NCBI GenBank assembly: GCA_035650275.1
Contig: DASRHY010000077.1
Location: 16,319-80,318 of the forward strand
DNA length: 64,000 nt
Source of the DNA: DASRHY01 sp035650275
GTDB taxonomy: Bacteria > Actinomycetota > Actinomycetes > Propionibacteriales > Kribbellaceae
Direction: 5' to 3'
Positions 1 to 12,095 of the stretch are shown here, one piece after another. The notes beneath the pieces are model-generated. The model was not told the origin of the DNA. It saw only the letters and a list, made by a program, of their open reading frames with translations, and did not search any database. Position 1 is the first letter of the stretch. The number at the start of each line of letters is the position of its first letter. The position numbers were made by a program, and so were the translations under genes.

Positions 1-190
1 CCAGCTCGGCGATCGCGCGGCGGACGGTGGGGCGGGACAGTCCGAGCCGGTCGGCGAGCGCCAGCTCGTTCTCGAACGGGTCACCGGGCCGCAGCGTGCC
101 GTTGCTGATCGCCGCGGTCAGCTGCTCGGCGAGCTGGTGGTACAGCGGGACCGGACTGGCCCGGTCGATCTGGATCGGCAACGCTGCCAT
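1..190 (-). CDS. GntR-family (HutC/PhnF-type) regulator, N-terminal fragment
   Basis: This is the first 63 residues of a transcriptional regulator whose gene runs off the left edge. Reading leftwards from the ATG at 190-188, the protein starts MAALPIQIDRASPVPLYHQL and continues through ENELALADRLGLSRPTVRRA. That is the classic GntR winged helix-turn-helix, with the recognition helix in SRPTVRRA. The ligand-binding (UTRA) domain would lie outside the window. It is divergent from the inositol cluster at 344, so a role as the local regulator responding to inositol or a catabolite is likely but inferred. An inverted repeat sits 5 bp upstream of its start codon. Confidence 0.85.
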   Translation of the reverse strand, partial: MAALPIQIDRASPVPLYHQLAEQLTAAISNGTLRPGDPFENELALADRLGLSRPTVRRAIAEL

Positions 191-194
191 GCAG

Positions 195-207
195 GCATGT
201 TACATGC
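195..207. promoter_or_regulatory. candidate GntR operator, 13-bp inverted repeat
   Basis: GCATGT-T-ACATGC is a perfect 6+1+6 inverted repeat immediately upstream of the divergent GntR gene. Size and position suit an autoregulatory GntR-family site. Binding is inferred. Confidence 0.45.
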
Positions 208-343
208 GCGGACGTTTGTATGTCCCTACGTCAAAATGTGTTAACAAAGTGTTGACAATTCATCAGACCGCGGGACACGCTGGTCCGCATGGGCGGGGGA
301 CGCCGCCCGGACTGGGCACAGCCCGCGTGAGGAAGGCGACGGT
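208..343. promoter_or_regulatory. divergent promoter region between GntR gene and inositol operon
   Basis: This is an AT-richer island in an otherwise GC-rich region. It holds the palindrome TGTTAACA (239-246), short arms GACGT/ACGTC (211-215 and 228-232) and a consensus -35 hexamer TTGACA (252-257) on the plus strand. No good -10 follows at 17 bp, so the exact promoter is not assigned. The ribosome binding site of the first gene is GAGGAAGG at about 327-334. Confidence 0.35.
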
Positions 344-1345
344 ATGCGCATCGGTGTGGTCGGGGTCGGGCGGATCGGGGCGTTCCACGCCTCGACGCTC
401 AAGGGTCTGCCGGCGATCGACCAGGTGGCGGTCGCCGACGTCGATCCGGACCGGGCCGCGGTGGTCGCCAAGGATCTCGAGGTCGAGCACGTCGCGGACA
501 TCGACGCGCTGCTGGCGAGCGGCCTGGACGGGCTCGTGATCACCGCCGCAACCTCCGCACACGCGGGGCTGATCGGCAGGGCGGTGACGGCCGGGGTCAC
601 CACGTTCTGCGAGAAGCCGGTCGCGCACGACCTGGCCACGACCCTCGATGTCGTGGAGAACGTCGAGGCGAGTGACGTCAAGGTGCAGATCGGCTTCCAG
701 CGGCGCTTCGACGCCGGGTACCGGCGCGCCGCCGAGGCGGTCCGGGCCGGCGAGCTGGGCTGGCTGCACTCGATCCGCGCGAACACCAACGACGCGTACC
801 CGCCGCCGGCGGAGTACCTGCCGACCTCGGGCGGCTTCTTCCGCGACTGCACTGTGCACGACTTCGACATCATCCGGTTCGTCACCGGCCGCGAGGTGAC
901 GAGCGTGTACGCCGTCGGCACCGACCGGGGCGAGCCGATGTTCGTCGCGGCCGGCGACATCGCCGCGGCCGCCGCGCTGCTCACGCTGGAGGACGGCACC
1001 TTCGTCAGCGTCAGCGGCACCCGCTACAACGCGGCCGGGCACGACGTGCGGATGGAGCTCCTCGGCAGCGGCGGCTCACTCGCGGTCGGGCTGGACGAGC
1101 ACACCGCGCTGCGGTCCGCCGAGCAGGGCGTGGCCTTCCCGCCCGGGCCGGCGCACCCGACCTTCATGGACCGCTTCCACGCGGCGTACGTCGCCGAGCT
1201 GTCCGCGTTCACCGAGGTGGTGGCGGGGACCCGGGAGGTGCCGTGCACGGTGCGGGACGCGCTGCAGGCGTTCCGGGTCGCCGAGGCGTGTGAGCTGTCC
1301 CGCGCCGAGGGCCGCGTCGTACGGCTGGACGAGGTCGCGTCGTGA
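344..1345 (+). CDS. Gfo/Idh/MocA dehydrogenase, inositol 2-dehydrogenase family (paralogue 1)
   Basis: This 333-aa NAD(P)-dependent oxidoreductase probably oxidises an inositol isomer to the keto form. The N-terminal Rossmann motif GVGRIG is at residues 7-12. The EKP motif carries Lys91, and Asp168 and His172 in CTVHDFDI complete the Lys-Asp-His triad of inositol dehydrogenases. It opens the operon, with a GAGGAAGG site about 10 bp upstream, and its stop overlaps the next start by 4 bp. A second enzyme at 11067 is much closer to Bacillus IolG. This one may therefore prefer scyllo- or D-chiro-inositol, which is an inference. Confidence 0.88.
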   Translation: MRIGVVGVGRIGAFHASTLKGLPAIDQVAVADVDPDRAAVVAKDLEVEHVADIDALLASGLDGLVITAATSAHAGLIGRAVTAGVTTFCEKPVAHDLATTLDVVENVEASDVKVQIGFQRRFDAGYRRAAEAVRAGELGWLHSIRANTNDAYPPPAEYLPTSGGFFRDCTVHDFDIIRFVTGREVTSVYAVGTDRGEPMFVAAGDIAAAAALLTLEDGTFVSVSGTRYNAAGHDVRMELLGSGGSLAVGLDEHTALRSAEQGVAFPPGPAHPTFMDRFHAAYVAELSAFTEVVAGTREVPCTVRDALQAFRVAEACELSRAEGRVVRLDEVAS

Positions 1346-2211
1346 CTGCACTCGACGGACGGGTCGCCGCCGCGCCGATCTCCTGGGGCGTGTGCGAGGT
1401 GCCCGGCTGGGGCTGGCAGTACGACGCCGAGACGGTGCTGGACCAGATGCGCCGGGCCGGGCTGGCGGCGACCGAGTTCGGGCCGGCCGGGTTCCTCCCG
1501 GACGACCCGGCGGAGAAGGCGAGAGTCCTGGCGGACAAGGGACTGCGGGCCGTCGGCGGTTTCGTACCGGTGGTACTGCACGACCCGTCGTACGACCCGG
1601 CGACCGAGGTCGCGCGGGTGCTGGACGGGTTCGTCGCCGCCGGCGCGGGCACGCTGGTGCTCGCCGCGGCGACCGGACGGGACGGGTACGACGCCCGGCC
1701 GGTGCTTGACGAGACCGGTTGGAGCACGTTGCTCGGCAACCTCGACCGGCTGGCCGCGCTGGCCGCGGACCGAGGCGTGACCGCGACCCTGCACCCGCAC
1801 GTCGGGACCATGGTGGAGGACGCGGACGACGTGGCCCGGGTGCTGGCCGGCAGCGGCATCGGGTTGTGCCTGGACACCGGCCACCTGCTGATCGGCGGCA
1901 TCGACCCGGTCGCGCTGGCGAAGGAGCACACCGGCCGGATCCAGCACGCGCACCTGAAGGATGTGGACGCCGGCTGGGCGGCCAAGGTGCAGGCCGGCGA
2001 GGTCGGCTACACCGAGGCGGTGCGGCGCGGCATCTACCGGCCGCTCGGCGCCGGTGACGTCGACGTCGCGGCGATCGTGTCGACCCTGGAGGGCGCCGGG
2101 TACGACGGCTGGTACGTGCTCGAGCAGGACACCGTGCTTGCCGCTGCGTCGGCGACACCGCTGGACCAGGTCCAGGCCTCGCTCGCCTACCTGCGCGAGG
2201 TGGCCGGATGA
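1342..2211 (+). CDS. iolE: IolE-like inosose dehydratase (TIM-barrel sugar isomerase/epimerase family)
   Basis: This 289-aa AP-endonuclease-2-type TIM barrel starts at a GTG inside the previous stop (GTGA). IolE-like features are the N-terminal APISWGVCEVPGWGW stretch, LHPHVGT, LCLDTGHLLIGG, HAHLKDVD and GAGDVD, which together supply the metal-binding Glu/Asp/His set. IolE dehydrates 2-keto-myo-inositol to the trihydroxycyclohexanedione used by IolD. A second IolE-like gene lies at 10132, and sequence alone does not settle which one is the dehydratase. The start overlaps upstream and the stop overlaps iolC, so translation is probably coupled. Confidence 0.78.
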   Translation: MTALDGRVAAAPISWGVCEVPGWGWQYDAETVLDQMRRAGLAATEFGPAGFLPDDPAEKARVLADKGLRAVGGFVPVVLHDPSYDPATEVARVLDGFVAAGAGTLVLAAATGRDGYDARPVLDETGWSTLLGNLDRLAALAADRGVTATLHPHVGTMVEDADDVARVLAGSGIGLCLDTGHLLIGGIDPVALAKEHTGRIQHAHLKDVDAGWAAKVQAGEVGYTEAVRRGIYRPLGAGDVDVAAIVSTLEGAGYDGWYVLEQDTVLAAASATPLDQVQASLAYLREVAG

Positions 2212-3200
2212 GCTACGACGTACTGACGATCGGCCGGGTCGGGGTGGACCTCTACCCGCTGCAGACCGGCGTGCACCTGCAGGACGTGCAGACGTTCGGG
2301 AAGTTCCTCGGCGGCAGCGCGACCAACGTCGCCGTCGCCGCGGCCAAACACGGCCGCCGGTCCGCGGTCATCACCCGGACCGGCAACGACCCGTTCGGCA
2401 CCTTCGTGCACGCCGAGCTGACCCGGCTGGGCGTGTCGGACGAGTTCGTCACGGGGGTGGACGGGCTACCCACGCCGATCACGTTCTGCGAGATCTTCCC
2501 GCCCGACGACTTCCCCCTGTACTTCTACCGCTATCCGACCGCGCCGGACCTGAAGATCTACCCGTCCGAGCTGGACCTGCACGCGATCGACGAGGCGAAG
2601 ATCTACTGGTCCACTGTCACCGGTCTGTCCGCCGAGCCGAGCCGCAGTGCGCACTTCGCCGCCTGGGAGTCGCGTGGCCGTGATGTGCGGACCGGCCGGC
2701 ACGCCGTGCAGTCGGTTCGTCATACCGTGCTCGACCTGGACTACCGGCCGATGTTCTGGGCCGACCCGGGCGACGCGCACGCCCAGGTGAGCAAGGCGCT
2801 GGACTACTGCACCGTTGCCGTCGGCAACCGTGAGGAGTGCGAGGTCGCGGTCGGCGAGACCGACCCGGACAAGGCCGCCGAGGCCCTGCTGGCCAAGGGT
2901 CTGGAGCTGGCGATCGTCAAGCAGGGTCCGAAGGGCGTGCTGGCCCGGACCGCCGACGAGCGGGTCGAGGTTCCGCCGCATCAGGTCGAGGTGCTGAACG
3001 GGCTCGGCGCCGGCGACGCGTTCGGTGGCGCGCTGTGTCACGGGTTGCTGTCCGGATGGCCGCTGGAGCGGACGATCCGGTTCGCGAACGTCGCCGGCGC
3101 GATCGTCGCCTCCCGGCTGGAGTGCTCCACCGCGATGCCGGACGAGGACGAGGTCAACGAGCTCCTGCAGGACGCCACCGCAGCCGAGGAGAGCGCATGA
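2208..3200 (+). CDS. iolC: 5-dehydro-2-deoxygluconokinase
   Basis: This 330-aa PfkB/ribokinase-fold kinase phosphorylates 5-dehydro-2-deoxygluconate, the fifth step of inositol catabolism. The N-terminal sugar-binding signature GKFLGGSATNVAVAAAKHG lies at about residues 27-45. The C-terminal PfkB signature NGLGAGDAFGGA contains the catalytic base Asp270. Its length matches IolC family members. It overlaps both neighbours by 4 bp (ATGA), placing it firmly within the operon. Confidence 0.93.
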   Translation: MSYDVLTIGRVGVDLYPLQTGVHLQDVQTFGKFLGGSATNVAVAAAKHGRRSAVITRTGNDPFGTFVHAELTRLGVSDEFVTGVDGLPTPITFCEIFPPDDFPLYFYRYPTAPDLKIYPSELDLHAIDEAKIYWSTVTGLSAEPSRSAHFAAWESRGRDVRTGRHAVQSVRHTVLDLDYRPMFWADPGDAHAQVSKALDYCTVAVGNREECEVAVGETDPDKAAEALLAKGLELAIVKQGPKGVLARTADERVEVPPHQVEVLNGLGAGDAFGGALCHGLLSGWPLERTIRFANVAGAIVASRLECSTAMPDEDEVNELLQDATAAEESA

Positions 3201-4093
3201 GCATCGACGTCGGTCTCAGGGTCACCGAGCTGACCGACATCCGGGCCCGCCGGCCGGAGGCGGTCGGCGAGGCCTGGCAGCAGCGCCGGCGCCGCCCGCT
3301 GCTCGGCGACGACGGCCGGCTGCTGATCGTCGCTGCCGACCACCCGGCCCGCGGGGCGCTCGGCGTGCGCGCCGACAAGCTCGCGATGGCCAGTCGGACC
3401 GACCTGCTCCGCCGGTTGGTCGTCGCACTCGAACGGCCGGGTGTGGACGGCGTGCTCGCTACCCCGGATGTGCTCGAGGACCTGCTGCTGCTCGGAGCGC
3501 TCGACGGCAAGATCGTGATCGGCTCGATGAACCGCGGCGGTCTGCAGGGTGCGGTGTTCGAGCTGGACGACCGGTTCACCGCGTACCGCGCGGCCGACAT
3601 CGCCGCCTGCGGCCTGGACGGCGGCAAGATGCTCACCCGGATCGACCTCGACGACCACGGCACGGTCGCCACGTTGGCGGCGAGCGCGGCGGCCGTCACC
3701 GAGCTGGCCGGGCACGGGCTGATGGCGATGATCGAGCCGTTCTGGTCCACTCATCACGATGGCCGGGTGACGAACCTGCTGGACCCGGACTCGGTGATCA
3801 AGTCGGTGACCGTCGCCTCCGGACTCGGTGCGACCAGCGCCTACACCTGGCTGAAGCTCCCGGTCGTCGCCGAGCTGGACCGGGTGATGGAGGCGACCAC
3901 GCTGCCGACGCTGCTGCTCGGCGGCGACCCGACCGCCGCGCCGGAGGAGACGTACGCGGACTGGGCGAAGGCGCTCACGCTGCCGTCGGTGCGCGGCCTG
4001 GTGGTCGGGCGGGCGCTGCTGTTCCCGCCGGACGGCGACGTCGCCGCCGCGGTCGACCATGCCGCCACGCTGGTCCGCGGAGGTGCCGCATGA
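3197..4093 (+). CDS. Cgl0159-type (beta/alpha)8 aldolase of inositol catabolism
   Basis: This 298-aa protein resembles the class I aldolase-fold proteins (Cgl0159 family) found in actinobacterial iol clusters. The start is the ATG overlapping the iolC stop. An in-frame extension further upstream only reads through iolC and is rejected. Visible landmarks are VAADHPARGALG near residue 46, IGSMNRGGLQG near 110, DGGKMLTRID near 136 and a conserved ATSAYTWLKLP stretch. No IolJ-type (class II) aldolase is present. This protein is the best candidate for cleaving 2-deoxy-5-keto-gluconate-6-phosphate to DHAP and malonate semialdehyde, an inference from family and position. Confidence 0.82.
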   Translation: MSIDVGLRVTELTDIRARRPEAVGEAWQQRRRRPLLGDDGRLLIVAADHPARGALGVRADKLAMASRTDLLRRLVVALERPGVDGVLATPDVLEDLLLLGALDGKIVIGSMNRGGLQGAVFELDDRFTAYRAADIAACGLDGGKMLTRIDLDDHGTVATLAASAAAVTELAGHGLMAMIEPFWSTHHDGRVTNLLDPDSVIKSVTVASGLGATSAYTWLKLPVVAELDRVMEATTLPTLLLGGDPTAAPEETYADWAKALTLPSVRGLVVGRALLFPPDGDVAAAVDHAATLVRGGAA

Positions 4094-4967
4094 GCGAGTG
4101 GTTCAAGCCCGCCGGCAGCACCGGGCGGGACGGGTTCGAGCCGGCGGTCAGCCCTGGCGGGCCGGGCTGGGAGCACACCGGCCTGTACGTCGTGAGCCTG
4201 GCCGCCGGTGAGTCCCGCGACGTCGACACCGGCGACTGCGAATGGATCGTGCTGCCGCTGTCCGGCTCCGCGCAGGTCACGGTGGACGGCGAAACGGTGT
4301 CGCTGGACGGACGAGTGTCGGTGTTCGCCGGACCGTCGGACCTAGCGTACGTGCCGGTGTCGTCGCGGTTCACGCTGTCGAGTACGGACGGCGCGCGGAT
4401 CGCGCTGCCACACGCGCGGGCGGCCGCGTCGTACCCGTTCCGGCGGGTCGCGGCGGACGACGTACCGGTCGAGCTGCGCGGTGCCGGGGTGGCGTCGCGG
4501 CAGGTGCACAACTTCGGTACGCCGGGGGTGCTGGACGCGGACTCGATCATCGCCTGCGAGGTGATCACCCCGGCCGGGAACTGGTCGTCGTACCCGCCGC
4601 ACAAGCACGACGAGGCCCTGCCTGGCGAGGAGACCGAGCTCGAGGAGATCTACTACTTCGAGCTGCGCGCCGACTCGCTCGTTGCCGATGGCAACCAGCC
4701 GATCGGGTACCAGCGGGTCTACGGCACGCAGGACCGGCCGATCGACGTACTGGCCGAGGTGCGGTCCGGGGACGTGGTGCTGGTGCCGCACGGCTGGCAC
4801 GGCCCGGCGATGGCACCGCCCGGCTACGACATGTACTACCTGAACGTGATGGCCGGACCCGGCGACGAACGGGCCTGGCTGATCTGCGACGACCCGACGC
4901 ACGGCTGGGTGCGGACCGGCTGGGACACCCAGAAGGTCGACCCGAGACTTCCCTTCGGAGGACAGCG

Positions 4968-4971
<4 letters not shown>
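4090..4971 (+). CDS. iolB: 5-deoxy-glucuronate isomerase
   Basis: This 293-aa bicupin converts 5-deoxy-glucuronate to 5-dehydro-2-deoxygluconate, linking IolD to IolC. The metal site appears as PPHKHDE (about residue 172) together with the downstream EEIYYFE and HGWHGP motifs. The C-terminal DPTHGW is also IolB-like. It starts at an ATG overlapping the previous stop and ends in an ATGA overlap with iolD. Confidence 0.93.
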
Positions 4972-6890
<1,919 letters not shown>

Positions 6891-7048
6891 TGGCCCGACA
6901 CCGAGGCGTCCGCTCCTCTGCATCCGGACCGGCCCGATCATCAGCCGCCGGCCGGCCATCGAGCGCGGCGATCATCGCCCCGCTCAACGCAGGACGTCCC
7001 GGCCGCCGCGTGGTGCGGTCAGCAGATACCCCAAGGAGGGGACACACC

Positions 7049-8047
7049 ATGTTCAGATCACGGAAGCGGCTGCTGGCAGTCACGATGGTCGTCGGATTGG
7101 CGGTCACTGCAGGCTGCAGCGAGAGCGGCGGCAAGAAGGCCGAGGAGGATGCGGCGGGCGGCGTCGGCGCTGGCCAGGCGAACACCGAACGGATAACGGT
7201 CGCGATGATCACCCACGGAGCACCTGGTGACACCTTCTGGGACATCATCCAGAAGGGTGCCAAGGCCGCCGCGGACAAGGACAACGTCGATCTGAAGTAC
7301 TCGTCGGACCCGTCCTCGGGCAACCAGGCGAACCTGATCCAGAGCGCCATCGACAGCAAGGTCGATGGCATCGCGGTCACCCTGCCGGACCCGCCGGCGC
7401 TCATCCCGGCCGTGAAGAAGGCCATCGCCGCGGGCATTCCGGTCGTCGCGCTCAACGCCGGTATCGGCCAGTTCGAGCAGTCGGGAGCGCTGTCGTACTT
7501 CGGTTCGGATGAGAGTCTGGCCGGCGAGGCCGGCGGCACGCGGGCCTCCGAGGGTGGCTACAAGCACGTCCTGTGCGTCATCCAGTTCCAGGGGCAGGTC
7601 CAGCTGGAGGACCGGTGCAACGGCGTGAAGAAGACCTTCACCGGAAAGTGGACCAAGATCTACGTCAACGGCTCCGACCGGCCGTCGGAGCAGTCCACGA
7701 TCGCGGCGAAGCTGAAGCAGGACCCGAGCGTCGACTTCGTGATCACCCTCGGCGCGCCGGACGCGCTGGCGGCGATGGGAGCGATCAAGGATTCCGGCAG
7801 CAAGGCCAAGCTCGGCACGTTCGACTTCAACCCGCAGATCCCGCCGAAGATCCAGTCCGGTGAGCTGCAGTTCGCGATCGACCAGCAGCCCTTCCTGCAG
7901 GGCTACTTGTCCGTCGACTCGCTGTGGCTGTACAAGGCGAACGGCAACATCATCGGCGGCGGCAAGCCGACGCTGACCGGGCCGTTCCTCGTCGACAACA
8001 AGAACGTCGACTTCGTCGGCAAGTTCGCCGCCGGCGGCACCCGGTAG
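7049..8047 (+). CDS. sugar ABC transporter substrate-binding lipoprotein (probable inositol importer)
   Basis: This 332-aa periplasmic binding protein of the ribose/xylose class (Peripla_BP_4) has basic N-terminal residues, a hydrophobic stretch and the lipobox VTAGC with lipidated Cys23. An excellent Shine-Dalgarno AAGGAGGGG (7033-7041) precedes the ATG. The frame is open further upstream but has no comparable site, so this start is chosen. The mature part shows the two-lobe pattern (MITHGAPGDTFWDIIQKG, then DGIAVTLPDPPALIP). It lies between inositol enzymes and its own permease and ATPase, which suggests inositol capture. Confidence 0.92.
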   Translation: MFRSRKRLLAVTMVVGLAVTAGCSESGGKKAEEDAAGGVGAGQANTERITVAMITHGAPGDTFWDIIQKGAKAAADKDNVDLKYSSDPSSGNQANLIQSAIDSKVDGIAVTLPDPPALIPAVKKAIAAGIPVVALNAGIGQFEQSGALSYFGSDESLAGEAGGTRASEGGYKHVLCVIQFQGQVQLEDRCNGVKKTFTGKWTKIYVNGSDRPSEQSTIAAKLKQDPSVDFVITLGAPDALAAMGAIKDSGSKAKLGTFDFNPQIPPKIQSGELQFAIDQQPFLQGYLSVDSLWLYKANGNIIGGGKPTLTGPFLVDNKNVDFVGKFAAGGTR

Positions 8048-8056
8048 TAACCGTGC

Positions 8057-8079
8057 GGGGGCACCGAGCGGGTGCCCCC
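8057..8079 (+). terminator. hairpin between binding-protein and permease genes
   Basis: GGGGGCACC / GGTGCCCCC forms a perfect 9-bp stem with a 5-nt loop, 10 bp after the binding-protein stop. No T-run follows. It may be an attenuator or an mRNA-stabilising hairpin that keeps binding-protein mRNA more abundant than permease mRNA. Confidence 0.55.
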
Positions 8080-8106
8080 GGCGGAACCTGAGACTTGGAG
8101 GTCTGT

Positions 8107-9158
8107 ATGAGTCAGACACTTGCCGCCGCCCCCGCCCCGCCGGCGGGGGACGAGCGGGTCGCGCGAAGGTCCGCGCTGTCGAGGCTGCTGGCACGTCCCG
8201 AACTGGGGGCACTGGTCGGCGCGATCGTGATCTACGTCTTCTTCTTCATCGTCGCGGCACCGTTCCGTGATGCCGGTTCGCTGTCGACGATCCTCTACCA
8301 GAGCTCTGTGTACGGCATCCCGGCGATCGCGGTCGCGGTGCTCATGATCGGCGGCGAGTTCGACCTGTCGGCCGGTGTGGCCGTCACCAGCTCGGCCCTC
8401 GTCGCCTCCATGTTCAGCTACCAGTTCACGGCGAACATGTGGATCGGGATCCTGGTTTCGCTCGCGGTCGCGCTCGGGATCGGCTTCGTGAACGGCTATC
8501 TCGTCGTCAGGACGGCGATACCGAGCTTCCTGGTCACCCTCGGCACGTTCTTCATGCTCAGAGGACTCAACCTCGCGTTGACCAAGCAGGTCACCGGGAA
8601 CGTCGCAACCAACGACGTGTCGAACATCGACGGGTTCGACTCCGCCCAGAACGTGTTCGCCTCCCAGTTCACGGTGGGGGGCGTGGCGATCAAGGTCACC
8701 TTGCTGTGGTGGGTCGGGTTCGCCATCGTGGCGACGTTGATCCTGCTCCGGACGCACATCGGCAACTGGATCTTCGCCGTCGGCGGTTCGGCCCCGAGCT
8801 CCCGGGCAGTGGGCGTCCCGGTCAAACGGGTGAAGATCGGCCTGTTCATGGGCGTCAGCTTCCTGTGCTGGTTCACCGGCATGCACACACTGTTCGCCTT
8901 CAACACGGTGCAGTCCGGCCTCGGCGTGGGCAACGAGTTCATCTACATCGTCGCCGCCGTGGTCGGCGGGTGCCTGCTCACCGGTGGGTACGGGTCCGCG
9001 ATCGGCGCGGCGATCGGGGCGTTCATCTACGGCATGGCCGAGCTGGGCATCGTGTATGCCGGATGGAACCCCGACTGGAAGTACTTCTTCCTCGGCGTGC
9101 TGCTCCTGGGCGCGATCCTGCTGAACACCTATATCCGGCGTCGCGCGGAGGCATCGAG

Positions 9159-9162
<4 letters not shown>
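8107..9162 (+). CDS. sugar ABC transporter permease (RbsC/FrcC type)
   Basis: This 351-aa integral membrane protein of the branched-chain/ribose permease family has many hydrophobic segments. The family motif GGEFDLSAGVAV is near residue 85 and the conserved AVGGSAPSSRAVGV near 230. The ATG at 8107 is preceded by GGAGG (8097-8101). A TTG four codons earlier overlaps that site and is rejected. It is the partner of the lipoprotein upstream and the ATPase that overlaps its stop. Confidence 0.92.
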
Positions 9163-10049
<887 letters not shown>

Positions 10050-10054
10050 CCGCG

Positions 10055-10088
10055 GGTCGGCGGATCGCCGTACGACGATCCGCCGACC
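10055..10088 (+). terminator. hairpin after ABC transporter genes
   Basis: GGTCGGCGGATCG / CGATCCGCCGACC is a perfect 13-bp stem with an 8-nt loop, starting 6 bp past the ATPase stop. No T-run follows. It may be a terminator or partial attenuator before the second IolE-like gene. Confidence 0.55.
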
Positions 10089-10131
10089 GGCCCACCACTG
10101 TCCTGGTGACTCGGAAGGATTCCCTCAACGC

Positions 10132-11070
10132 ATGACGACCACCGACTTCGAGCGCGCTGCGAGCGGGCCGCGCCTCACGCTTGGCAGCTGCCCGGACTCC
10201 TGGGGTGTCTGGTTCGCGGACGACCCCATGCAGACACCCTGGCAGCGATTCCTCGACGAGCTGACCGACGTCGGCTACCGATGGCTGGAGCTGGGGCCGT
10301 ACGGTTATCTCCCCACCGACCCGGGTCGGCTGTCCGAGGAGCTGGACACGCGGGGGCTCAAGGTGTCCGGACAGGCGATCGCCGCGCCGCTGCAGCACGC
10401 CGGCCAGTGGACCTCCATCCTCGACGAGGCCCGCAGGATCGCCGAGCTCGTCAGCACGCTCGGAGGTCGGTTCGTGGTGATCCTTCCCGGTGCCTACCGG
10501 GACGAGAAGACCGGGGAGCTCCGCGAGCCTCGCGATCTCGACGGCGACGCGTGGCGCACGCTCATCCGCCAGAACAACGAGCTCGGCCGGGTGATCAGCG
10601 AGCAGTATGGACTGACGGCCGCGTTCCACCCGCACGCCGACTCGCACGTGGAGACCCAGCAACAGGTGGAGCGCTTCCTGGCCGACACCGACCCGCGATA
10701 CGTGTCGCTGTGTCTCGACACCGGACACTTCGCCTACCGCCACGGCGACAATGTCGGGCTGATCCAGATGTATCCGGAGCGCGTCGGGTTCGTGCACATC
10801 AAGGGCGTGGACCCCGAGGTCCTCAAGGCGGTGGATGCCGAGGACCTCCCGTTCGGTGAGGCCGTCAAGCGCGGCGTGATGGCGGAGCCGCCGAACGCCG
10901 AGCCGAAGATCGAGCCGATCGCCGACGCGCTGCGGGGTCTCGACGTCGACGAGATGTTCGTGATCGTCGAGCAGGACCTGTACCCGTGCGACTTCGACGT
11001 ACCCAAGCCCATCGCGAAACGGACGTATGACTACCTGCGTAGCGTAGGGATCGGAGGTGACGGGCGATGA
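10132..11070 (+). CDS. second IolE-like sugar isomerase/epimerase family protein
   Basis: This is a 312-aa TIM-barrel protein. LGSCPDSWGVW at the N-terminus, FHPHADSHVE, DTDPRYVSLCLDTGHFAY and HIKGVDPEVL parallel the inosose dehydratase IolE. The ADTDPRYVSL segment is closer to Bacillus IolE than the equivalent part of the gene at 1342. It overlaps iolG at 11067 (ATGA), so the two are probably translated together. It may be the true dehydratase, or an inosose isomerase for another inositol stereoisomer. The sequence does not decide. Confidence 0.8.
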   Translation: MTTTDFERAASGPRLTLGSCPDSWGVWFADDPMQTPWQRFLDELTDVGYRWLELGPYGYLPTDPGRLSEELDTRGLKVSGQAIAAPLQHAGQWTSILDEARRIAELVSTLGGRFVVILPGAYRDEKTGELREPRDLDGDAWRTLIRQNNELGRVISEQYGLTAAFHPHADSHVETQQQVERFLADTDPRYVSLCLDTGHFAYRHGDNVGLIQMYPERVGFVHIKGVDPEVLKAVDAEDLPFGEAVKRGVMAEPPNAEPKIEPIADALRGLDVDEMFVIVEQDLYPCDFDVPKPIAKRTYDYLRSVGIGGDGR

Positions 11071-12083
11071 CGGTTCGAGTCGGGGTCATAGGCGTCGGCA
11101 TGATCGGCCAGGACCACATCCGCAGGCTCACCCAGGTCTTGTCGGGCTCTGCGGTGGTGGCGGTCACCGACGTGGATCCGGCCCGCGCCCGGACGGTGGC
11201 CGACGGCCTTGCCGGCGCCCGCGTGCACGCGACCGGTCAGGAACTGATCCGCGACGACGACCTCGACGCGGTCATGGTCACCTCCTGGGGGCCGACCCAC
11301 GAGGAGTTCGTCCTCGCGGCCATCGAGGCGGGCAAGCCCGTCTTCTGCGAGAAACCGCTGGCCACGACCCAGGAAGCGTGCCGGCGGATCCTCGACGCCG
11401 AGATGGCCTTCGGGCGGCGGCTCGTGATGGTCGGTTTCATGCGCCGGTACGACGCGGCGTACCGCGCGGTCAAGACCGCGGTGGACGGTGGCTCGATCGG
11501 TGCCCCGCTACTGATGCACTGCGCGCACCGCAATCCGGCCGTGCCGCCGTACGGCTTCACCACCGACATGGCGATCACCGACTCGGCGATCCACGAGATC
11601 GATCTCGTGCGCTGGATGTTCGACGAGGAGATCGTCGCCACCAACGTGCTGACCGCGCGTCGCAGTAGCAAGGCCGCCGAGGGCCTGCACGACCCGCTGA
11701 TCGTGCTGCTCGAGATGGCCGGCGGCGTACTGGTGGACGTCGAGCTGTCGCTGAACATCGGGTACGGCTACGACATCCGCGGCGAGGTCGTCGGCGAGAG
11801 CGGAACGGCCGCGCTGGCCGAGACCACCGAGGCCGTGGTCAAGGCCGAGGGCCTGGTGAGTGGCCGGGCGCCGGCCGACTGGCGCGAGCGGTTCATCCGG
11901 GCGTACGACGTCGAGCTGCAGGAATGGCTCGACGCGGTGGCCGCCGGTGGCTCCACCGGCCCGAGCGCCTGGGACGGGTACGCCGCGGCGGTGGTCTCCG
12001 ACTCGTGTATCGAGGCCCTGCGCACCGGCAGCCGGACAACGGTGTCGCTGCCCGAACGACCCGACTTCTACGTCAAGAGTTAG
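11067..12083 (+). CDS. iolG: myo-inositol 2-dehydrogenase
   Basis: This 338-aa Gfo/Idh/MocA enzyme strongly resembles Bacillus IolG along its length. It has the Rossmann motif GVIGVGMIG (6-14), CEKPLATT with Lys96, MVGFMRRYDAAY, HCAHRNP, and the catalytic pair Asp172 and His176 in DSAIHEID. It catalyses the NAD-dependent oxidation of myo-inositol to 2-keto-myo-inositol, the first step of the pathway. The C-terminus (SLPERPDFY) is also IolG-like. It is located with iolH and mmsA downstream. Confidence 0.94.
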   Translation: MTVRVGVIGVGMIGQDHIRRLTQVLSGSAVVAVTDVDPARARTVADGLAGARVHATGQELIRDDDLDAVMVTSWGPTHEEFVLAAIEAGKPVFCEKPLATTQEACRRILDAEMAFGRRLVMVGFMRRYDAAYRAVKTAVDGGSIGAPLLMHCAHRNPAVPPYGFTTDMAITDSAIHEIDLVRWMFDEEIVATNVLTARRSSKAAEGLHDPLIVLLEMAGGVLVDVELSLNIGYGYDIRGEVVGESGTAALAETTEAVVKAEGLVSGRAPADWRERFIRAYDVELQEWLDAVAAGGSTGPSAWDGYAAAVVSDSCIEALRTGSRTTVSLPERPDFYVKS

Positions 12084-12095
12084 CAAGGCGATGCC

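Noticed and set aside
6891..7048. In-frame extension of the binding protein starting just after iolD
   Set aside because: It would place a signal peptide and lipobox in mid-protein. The ATG at 7049 has the strong Shine-Dalgarno site.
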